A DNA stretch of 64,000 bases from GCA-2746605 sp963710615 (GTDB lineage: Bacteria; Bacteroidota; Ignavibacteria; Ignavibacteriales; Melioribacteraceae), in contig CAVQBF010000026.1 in NCBI GenBank assembly GCA_963710615.1, forward strand, positions 62,001-126,000. The letters are read 5' to 3'. Position 1 is the first letter of the stretch; each line of letters opens with the position of its first letter. Below are positions 58,083 through 64,000 of the stretch, in pieces. Made by a program: the position numbers and the translations under genes. The notes beneath the pieces were generated by a model. The model saw only the letters and a program-made list of their open reading frames with translations, had not been told where the DNA came from and ran no database searches.

Positions 58083-59546
58083 TTAACTTTTTACCTCTAT
58101 AAATTTTCCAAAACCAATTTCCACTTCGCTTTTGCCACCTTTGTCCATAATCACTTTCCCACGTAGAATTGTATTTTCTACAATACAATTAAATTGTAGT
58201 CCTTCAAATGGAGTATATTTTCCTTTACTATGCATTTCCTCTGATCTAACAATTTCCAAATCCCACAAATTTATAATAGCAAAGTCAGCATCAAATCCTT
58301 CTTTAATTTTACCCTTCTTTTCTAAATTAAAATATTCAGCAACATTTTTGGAGAGTAAATTAACAGTCTGTTCGAAACTTAACTTTCCCTTTATAAATCC
58401 TTCACTAAACATGAATGGAACTCGATGTTCAACACCCGGGATTCCGCCATAGACTTTCCAGAAATTTTCTTCTGACTTTTCTTCAATTGGATTACATCCG
58501 GCATGATCAGTTGTTACAAATGAAAGTGTCCCGTCTTTAAGCCCTTGCCACAGTGCTTTCTGATCTTTTTCCATTTTTACCGGAGGAGCTGTTTTTAGGT
58601 GATTTCTGATTCTTTCATTCTCAAAATCATCTTGAGTAAAATGCAAGTAATGAGGACAAGTTTCTGATGTTATTTTCACCCCTTCCTGCTGAGCTTTACT
58701 GATTGAATTGAGCCCGAGCTCTGAGCTAAGATGAACAATATGGACTTTCCCTCCTATCTCAGCTGCTATTTTAATCATATCATTTATTGCTTTCTCTTCT
58801 GAAATAGGATCGCGAGCAAGACAATAATGGCGCCATTCATTTCTGTTATTTGATTGGAATTCAAGTCTTTTTGATTCGATCATGTACTTATCTTCGGCGT
58901 GAACTGCATGAGGTTTATTAGTTGGTTTAATGTATTTTGCCGCTATCCTCATCTGTTCTAAGTTGAGATCCTTGAACGACTCCATCCCGGATATTAAGTA
59001 AGTCTTATAACCGGCAACTCCAAGTTCATTTAATTCATTGACATGCTTTTCAATATCCTTAAATTCATCAAAGTCATTTCTACAAACACCACCCCAAAAA
59101 GAGAAATCAATAAGACTCCTATTTTTTACTACTTCTAATTTAGTTTGAAAATTCTCTACTGAAGTAACCGGGGGCAAAGATGTGCAAGGCATATCAATAA
59201 TTGTAGTCACTCCACCAAAAGCAGCTGCAGTTGACCCGTGTTCAAAAGTATCTCTAAACTCAAAACCAGGTGTGTCAAAATGTACATGAGGATCTATTGT
59301 GCCGGGAATTATTATATTAAATTTGCCATCAATTATCTTTACATTTTTGGGGAAATTCTGTTTTGGAATTTGATTTATTATTTTCTCTTTGTTTTTTTTA
59401 TCTTTTAATTCTTTCCACGAAAATTCTTTATTTATTATTGTCTCTACTTTTTGGATTGTCCCAGAGAAATAAACATTTACTGGCGTGAAATAATTTTCAC
59501 TTGTATTTATAAAGACATTGTTTATTATTTTTAATTGGTTGTTCAT
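58083..59546 (-). CDS. hyuA: Dihydropyrimidinase/hydantoinase-like cyclic amidohydrolase
   Basis: A 487-residue amidohydrolase. Metal ligands: GTIDPHVHFDTPG (HxH), the carbamylated Lys in VAGYKTYLISG, HAEDKYM, VHIVHLSSELG and the Asp in SFVTTDHAGC. This is the D-hydantoinase/allantoinase/HyuA pattern, hydrolysing cyclic amides such as hydantoins or dihydropyrimidines. Matches the HyuA position in the ygeW-ygeY-hyuA group of E. coli. Ring substrate in vivo is inferred, not shown. Confidence 0.88.
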   Translation of the reverse strand: MNNQLKIINNVFINTSENYFTPVNVYFSGTIQKVETIINKEFSWKELKDKKNKEKIINQIPKQNFPKNVKIIDGKFNIIIPGTIDPHVHFDTPGFEFRDTFEHGSTAAAFGGVTTIIDMPCTSLPPVTSVENFQTKLEVVKNRSLIDFSFWGGVCRNDFDEFKDIEKHVNELNELGVAGYKTYLISGMESFKDLNLEQMRIAAKYIKPTNKPHAVHAEDKYMIESKRLEFQSNNRNEWRHYCLARDPISEEKAINDMIKIAAEIGGKVHIVHLSSELGLNSISKAQQEGVKITSETCPHYLHFTQDDFENERIRNHLKTAPPVKMEKDQKALWQGLKDGTLSFVTTDHAGCNPIEEKSEENFWKVYGGIPGVEHRVPFMFSEGFIKGKLSFEQTVNLLSKNVAEYFNLEKKGKIKEGFDADFAIINLWDLEIVRSEEMHSKGKYTPFEGLQFNCIVENTILRGKVIMDKGGKSEVEIGFGKFIEVKS

Positions 59547-59571
59547 AATTATGTTAAAAGATATTCATTTC

Positions 59572-59622
59572 ATACCACTTCTGAGAATGAAAGTCCAGCC
59601 AAAAACATACTGGAATGACGGC
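59572..59622. repeat. Dispersed intergenic repeat copy
   Basis: In the 94-bp gap between hyuA and the PLP enzyme: 'ttctgagaatgaaagtccagcc' followed by 'tactggaatgacggctg', with CAGCC/GGCTG arms. It is a short version of the family. Confidence 0.45.
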
Positions 59623-59640
59623 TGTTTAAAATCTATATTT

Positions 59641-61101
59641 CTAAAATGTCAAACCGGTTTTTGAATTAAAATTTTCAATCATATTATCCCAAGTATTAGC
59701 TATTCCGAATCGCTCAGGCCAATAGTTTTCATCGTACCATTGTGCATTTAACTCTTCAACATCTTTCCCTTGCTGTTCAACCCAAGTAAAATATTTTAAA
59801 TTATGGATTGATTTTTTGTCGTAATAACTTAATTCCTTTAAATAGTCTATGCCTTGATTTAATAAAATACTCTGCCAATCAACATTGGCTTGTTCAACTG
59901 TATAATCACCATGCTTCTCATTCATTTCAATCATTCTTGACTCATATAAATCCATAGAATCAGTAAAAATTGTAAATATTACGTCATTTTCATTATACTC
60001 ATTATACTTTGCCAGTTTAATTGAACTTAACAAATTACAAATACACGAAATTCCTAAATATCCCAATTTATCAACAACATTTTTATCAACCCCTTGCTTT
60101 AATAAAAACTCTCTTCCCGTTGGCTCATTAAATAATCTCATTAGTCTCATTGTATCCTCATCGTCAATTGCTGCAACAAAATCAGTATTTTTTACATTAT
60201 GAACCCAAGGAACATGCTTATCTCCAATTCCTTCAATCCTGTGACCGCCAAAACCGTTCATTAACAATGTTGGACACTGTAAAGCTTCTGAAGCTAACAC
60301 TTGTATCTGTGGATAGATCTTTCGCAGATAGTCACCTGCAGCAATAGTGCCGGCAGAACCGGTTGCACTTACATAACCGCTCAATCTTTGATTCTCTTTT
60401 CTGATTTGATTAAACAATTTTTCAATAGTGTAGCCTGTTATTTCATAATGCCAAATTGGATTCCCAAATTGATCAAATTGATTAAATATTAAGTACTCAT
60501 CGCTTTCTGCTTCTAGTTCATGACACTTGTCATATATTTCTTTAACATTACTTTCACAACCAGGTGTAGCATAAACTTCTTCAGTTCTTTCTCGCAGCCA
60601 TTCAAATCTTTCTTTGCTCATCTCTTCCGGTAAAATTGCAACTGAGTGAACCGAGAGCAAATTGGAATTAAAAACTCCTCCACGACAATAATTGCCTGTG
60701 GACGGCCAAACAGCTTTATGATAGTCTGGATTAAATCTTCCGCTTACCATGTAAGGGGCCAAACACCCGTAGGTAGCGCCGACTTTATGTGCCCCTGTAG
60801 GGAAAAACTTTCCAACCAAACCAATTATTCTCGCTTTAACTCCGGTAATTTCTTTAGGAATTTCCAAATAATTAATTCCGCCAATTCTTCCAGTAAGCGG
60901 ATCATTGCACCAATTGATTCTGAATAAATTTAGCGGATGAAGAGCTTGTATATCAACATTTTCAAGACTGTCTTGAATTTCTGTAGGAATTGTTAAGGGA
61001 TGTTTTAACTGATTAAATGTTGGTAAAATTATTTTTTGATTTCTACACCTCTCAATTGTATTAGAAAGATATTCTTCATTTTCAATATTCCAGTTCCACA
61101 T
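59641..61101 (-). CDS. Fold-type II PLP enzyme (TrpB/cysteine-synthase-like), unassigned
   Basis: A 486-residue PLP protein. The PLP Lys is in FPTGAHKVGATYG (about residue 107), followed by the unusual STGNYCRGGVFNSNLLSV cup; SATGSAGTIAAGDYL is the phosphate loop, and FGGHRIEGIGDKHVP follows. It is longer than cysteine synthase and not a close match to YgeX. It could be the ammonia-lyase or beta-eliminase of the locus (YgeX role) or an unrelated beta-replacement enzyme. It stands 94 bp upstream of hyuA on the same strand, with a repeat in the gap. Confidence 0.7.
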   Translation of the reverse strand: MWNWNIENEEYLSNTIERCRNQKIILPTFNQLKHPLTIPTEIQDSLENVDIQALHPLNLFRINWCNDPLTGRIGGINYLEIPKEITGVKARIIGLVGKFFPTGAHKVGATYGCLAPYMVSGRFNPDYHKAVWPSTGNYCRGGVFNSNLLSVHSVAILPEEMSKERFEWLRERTEEVYATPGCESNVKEIYDKCHELEAESDEYLIFNQFDQFGNPIWHYEITGYTIEKLFNQIRKENQRLSGYVSATGSAGTIAAGDYLRKIYPQIQVLASEALQCPTLLMNGFGGHRIEGIGDKHVPWVHNVKNTDFVAAIDDEDTMRLMRLFNEPTGREFLLKQGVDKNVVDKLGYLGISCICNLLSSIKLAKYNEYNENDVIFTIFTDSMDLYESRMIEMNEKHGDYTVEQANVDWQSILLNQGIDYLKELSYYDKKSIHNLKYFTWVEQQGKDVEELNAQWYDENYWPERFGIANTWDNMIENFNSKTGLTF

Positions 61102-61181
61102 AAATTTTCCTCGATATTTGCAATAATTAAGATATAAATGTAATATTTTTGTTTAATAATTTCTTGCGGAATTTCAAGAGA

Positions 61182-61653
61182 CTAAATATTTAAGATTTCA
61201 TATTCATTATCACAGATACCATAATAGTGCAATACTTCATCTAAAAGATAATCTCTTATAACAAGAATTAGTTGAGTTGTTGAATTGTCTTTTATTTCTA
61301 ATATTTCTTTAATAGAAGGATAAAATCCTTTACCTTTCAATTCCAGTTTACCTAATTCATCAATTACAAGAAAATCGGGCTTACTAGAAAATCCCTTAAT
61401 TAGCTTTTCATTTGCCCAATCAAAAGATTCTTGGAGAAAAATGTAATTGCCAATTGATATTGTTTTCTCATTACTCTCATCAACCTCAAATCTTTTTATT
61501 GTTTTTGAAGCAATATGATATAATACTCGTTTTTCATTTACAATTGGTGAGAGAATCCCATCAACAGAATATCTAGTATTTAATAGTTTGAATAAGCCAC
61601 TAGTTTTACCACTTTGTATTTTACCCAGTAACTATATTTATTTTATTTTTCAT
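61182..61653 (-). pseudogene. THEP1-like nucleoside-triphosphatase, frameshift in Walker A
   Basis: Reading begins MKNKINIVTG, then one extra G (61624-61626, GGG) breaks the frame in the middle of the Walker A loop; in the next frame the protein runs on as KIQSGKTSGLFKLLN, reconstituting GKIQSGKT. LVIDELGKLELKGKG is the Walker B/DExGxxE motif of the NTPase_1 (THEP1) family, and the protein ends EILNI at 61182. Corrected length about 156 residues. The ATG overlaps the membrane-protein gene upstream by 11 bp, so the two are translationally coupled. Confidence 0.7.
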
Positions 61654-62677
61654 TGACAATTTGTTCAAATAATAAATAATGCATTAAAACTTGATCAAGA
61701 AAAATTACAATCCTTTTTAATCCCCTCAAATTATATGTTTCACTCCAAGAATACTTTATTATAAGCTTTATGTTTGGGAACACTTTAACAATACTATCAA
61801 TTTCATCTGCTCGATTTTTTTGATTTCCTGAAAGTATTTTTTTGACAAACCTTAAAAGTATAGGTGAAACAAAATAGTACCAAATTATTATTATCAATAT
61901 TGAACGAACAAGCATAATTATTATTTGAGTGGCAATATTTTGATCAACTTCTTCAAAAAGAAATGAAATTGAAATGACAATTAATGAAAAAATAAACAAA
62001 ATCAAACTAGAAGGTTTAAGCCACCATTTCCGTTTCTTCTTCTTAGGTTTAATCTCAAGAAAATCATTAATGTTATTGGATAGCTTAATAATTTTTTCTC
62101 TATCGTGTTCTTTTAACCGAGATGGCAAAATAGCAGCATACCAGCCGGCGAGTAATCCACCAAATAAATGAGATAAAATATACAATCCAACTATTAAATA
62201 ACTTAAGCTAAATGTGTCTGATGAACTGTAATTCGGTAATATTTTATTGAATACAAAATCAAAAAAAATATCAATTGATTCCCAAAGTGTCATTCCAAAA
62301 ACTAGTGTCAAGATAATAACTTTTTGAAAGGCGGAAAACAACAGTGCAAGGAAACCCAATAAAATGGCAGATATTTTATTAAATCCCTTAAAAAAAAGTA
62401 TATATCCCAAAATACTTTGAAGCATAACTGCAAAATAGGCGTTGATTGGAGAATAAGGACTGACTATAAATTTTACTAAAATTACTTTTACCGTAGATTC
62501 TAAAATAGCTCTTCTTGAATCGCTAAAATATGCAAGCAAAGAAATGAATATTACTGCACTCCCCCCAATGAATAAACCCGTAAAAGGAATTCTTAGTGCA
62601 TGAAGAATACCACCGAGTGCTGCTTCACTAAATGCCCAAAGAGCAGTAATTTTATCAATTGTATTTCTATTTTTAAT
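61643..62677 (-). CDS. Polytopic membrane protein, unusual or damaged start
   Basis: About seven hydrophobic segments followed by a basic cytosolic stretch (KPKKKKRKWW, about residue 205). The first ATG is at 62539, but convincing coding sequence continues 45 codons upstream (ITALWAFSEAALGGILHALRI, split from PFTGLFIGGSAVIFI here), up to a stop at 62678-62680. The only start upstream would be an ATT, or a GTG (62687-62689) separated by that in-frame TAA. No family is recognised. It is paired by overlap with the THEP1-like NTPase, which hints at an ATP-linked membrane function or a transporter accessory role. Confidence 0.6.
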   Translation of the reverse strand: MKNRNTIDKITALWAFSEAALGGILHALRIPFTGLFIGGSAVIFISLLAYFSDSRRAILESTVKVILVKFIVSPYSPINAYFAVMLQSILGYILFFKGFNKISAILLGFLALLFSAFQKVIILTLVFGMTLWESIDIFFDFVFNKILPNYSSSDTFSLSYLIVGLYILSHLFGGLLAGWYAAILPSRLKEHDREKIIKLSNNINDFLEIKPKKKKRKWWLKPSSLILFIFSLIVISISFLFEEVDQNIATQIIIMLVRSILIIIIWYYFVSPILLRFVKKILSGNQKNRADEIDSIVKVFPNIKLIIKYSWSETYNLRGLKRIVIFLDQVLMHYLLFEQIVNEK

Positions 62678-63001
62678 TTAATAACTCACTTATTAAAAAA
62701 TTACAAAACGTAATATAAAAGGATTTTCTCAATAATGTCTGTAAGTCAGTTTTGCTATTTAAGGAAACACTAACAAATTTAACGCAAGAAAATGATTTTG
62801 GAAAATAAAATAATTTCAAATTAATTCTTTAAGAATACTTTAACGCATAAAATAACTTTAAATAAAAGTTTTTTAGTTATATATTAGAAAACCAACTAAG
62901 ACGATTTTTAATTAATATATAGTTGAAAGCGAATTAGTCACAAAAACCAAGACTAATTGCTAAACTTTCAAAAATCTTCAAATAATTTTCTTGGAGTTAC
63001 T

Positions 63002-64000
63002 ATGGCAAAAATTGTTATAGTTGGAGCCGGTTTTGCCGGTCATACTGCCGCATTATATTTAGGCGATGAACTTAGTAAAGATCACCAAATCACAGTTGTA
63101 AACAGACAAGAATATTTTGCTTATATTCCTTCTTGGGTCTGGGTAGGAATTGGGCACATGAAACCTGAGAAAACGATCTTCCCTCTCAGGCCGGTTTATT
63201 CCAAATTCAATATTAATTTTGTACATGGTAAAGTGACAGAAATTCATGCTGACAACCAATTTGTTATTGCAGAAAAAGAACCAAAAAGTGAGCTGATTAA
63301 ACTAGAATATGATTACTTAATAATTGCTACTGGACCAAAACTAAATTTCGATGGAACAGAAGGACTTGGGCCAAAAGGTTTTACTCACTCAATATGTACA
63401 TTGGATCATGCAGTTGCCTCCCGAGACCAATATCTTGAGATCGTAAAAAGGTTGAAAAAAGGTGAAAAGCAAAAAATTGTCGTGGGCACTGGACACCCTG
63501 GCGCTACTTGTCAAGGAGCAGCACTTGAGTATATTACCAATATCCACAAAGACTTAATAAAACAAGGTGTTCGAGATAAAGCTGAGATGATCTATTTTTC
63601 TAATGAAAGGGCTCTTGGGGATTTTGGTGTCCGAGGTGTTCATGTAAAACATAAAAAGAAAATATTGAGTAGTGAAGAATTTATTGGTGCAGTTTTTAAA
63701 GATTATGATTTTGAGGTCCAAGTACAAAAGGGTGCAAAAAAAGTTGATGAGAAGAATATTTATTGGGAAGATTTTGATGGAAATTATGGAGAAACTGAAT
63801 ATGATTTCGCAATGCTGGTCCCTCAGTTTTTAGGTCAGCCTTTTAAGTATGTCGGGAAAGATAATGAAGACATATCAGATAAAATTGCAAATCCGGCAGG
63901 ATTTATTTTAGTGGATGGAATATATGGATTACCATGGGATACTTTAGCCGATAACCCAGATGCATGGCCTGCTGTCTATCAAAATAGAAATTATAAAAAT
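63002..64000 (+). CDS. sqr: Sulfide:quinone oxidoreductase-like flavoprotein, cut by the window edge
   Basis: The first 333 codons of a two-dinucleotide-binding flavoprotein; no stop before the right edge. KIVIVGAGFAGHTAALYL (GxGxxG) binds FAD, and IVVGTGHPGATCQGAALEY carries one of the redox cysteines (Cys170). Cys132 (HSICTLDHA) is the probable partner; the third Cys of SQR would lie beyond the window. These fit the membrane-associated sulfide:quinone reductases that oxidise sulfide and feed quinone. Preceded by TTGGAG seven bases before the ATG. The 320-bp spacer 62680-63001 shows only AT-rich sequence. NADH dehydrogenase type II is a less likely alternative. Confidence 0.7.
   Translation, partial: MAKIVIVGAGFAGHTAALYLGDELSKDHQITVVNRQEYFAYIPSWVWVGIGHMKPEKTIFPLRPVYSKFNINFVHGKVTEIHADNQFVIAEKEPKSELIKLEYDYLIIATGPKLNFDGTEGLGPKGFTHSICTLDHAVASRDQYLEIVKRLKKGEKQKIVVGTGHPGATCQGAALEYITNIHKDLIKQGVRDKAEMIYFSNERALGDFGVRGVHVKHKKKILSSEEFIGAVFKDYDFEVQVQKGAKKVDEKNIYWEDFDGNYGETEYDFAMLVPQFLGQPFKYVGKDNEDISDKIANPAGFILVDGIYGLPWDTLADNPDAWPAVYQNRNYKN

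Noticed and set aside
1..64000. CRISPR array, tRNA, rRNA, prophage or insertion sequence
   Set aside because: No regularly spaced repeats, no cloverleaf-like or rRNA-like tracts and no transposase, integrase or phage structural motifs were recognised.

Overview
This 64 kb window is an AT-rich chromosomal stretch (roughly one third G+C by eye). Gene content points to the Ignavibacteria/Bacteroidota (FCB) side of the tree: a large hybrid-style sensor kinase with beta-propeller repeats and a Y_Y_Y domain, a DUF3078 outer-membrane protein, OmpA proteins with TSP3 calcium repeats, a LysW-like carrier protein, a histone H1-like small protein, and the dispersed intergenic repeat whose translation reads 'CHSERSEE', familiar from that group. 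The assignment is an inference from protein style; no rRNA or marker phylogeny is available. I found no tRNA, rRNA, CRISPR array, insertion sequence or prophage.

Layout. 0.3-8 kb: CPBP membrane protease, a secreted beta-roll head-repeat protein, an ALDH7-type aldehyde dehydrogenase, rsmI, a 54-residue LysW-like protein, apt and a frameshifted PAP2-like membrane protein, separated by repeat-rich spacers. 8-15 kb (minus strand): dus, an MFS exporter and a CapA-like phosphatase packed head to tail, a histone H1-like protein, a membrane Fe-S oxidoreductase of the CCG/HdrD type, an alpha/beta hydrolase and a secreted NTF2-like protein. 15-20 kb (plus): acyl-CoA dehydrogenase, a divergent HisA-like protein, a universal stress protein, an SMP-30 family protein; then a TPR protein and a small secreted Cys/His-rich repeat protein. 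20-28 kb: a sensor kinase/response regulator pair and a giant triplicated beta-helix surface protein. 28-37 kb: a HerA-like ATPase, DUF3078 protein, mscL, two tandem OmpA-TSP3 paralogues and a TM-helix-repeat channel, an envelope/osmotic group.

38-62.7 kb is the main attraction: two convergent gene sets that look like one purine-degradation locus. The plus-strand arm is xdhA-xdhB-xdhC-ygfK-xdhD-adenine deaminase-(broken) amino-acid dehydrogenase-TIGR01777 epimerase. The minus-strand arm is a membrane protein, a THEP1-like NTPase, a fold-type-II PLP enzyme, hyuA, ssnA, ygeY, ygeW, a threonine-synthase-like PLP enzyme, a MocA/YgfJ nucleotidyltransferase and a lipocalin. The set matches the E. 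coli xdhD-ygfK-ssnA-hyuA-ygeY-ygeW group (selenium-dependent molybdenum hydroxylase neighbourhood; the anaerobic urate/purine-degradation cluster of gut bacteria). The expected ygeX is missing and two other PLP enzymes sit in its place. Adenine deaminase would feed hypoxanthine to the hydroxylases, the cyclic amidohydrolases SsnA and HyuA and peptidase YgeY would open and trim the ring products, YgeW would recover carbamoyl phosphate, and PLP enzymes would deaminate the amino-acid-like end product. The order of steps is inference. A sulfide:quinone-reductase-like flavoprotein is cut by the right edge.

A repeated theme is single-base frameshifts (PAP2 protein, response regulator, beta-helix protein, epimerase, NTPase, and four in the amino-acid dehydrogenase). 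Either the assembly carries indel errors or several genes are decaying; the reads would decide.
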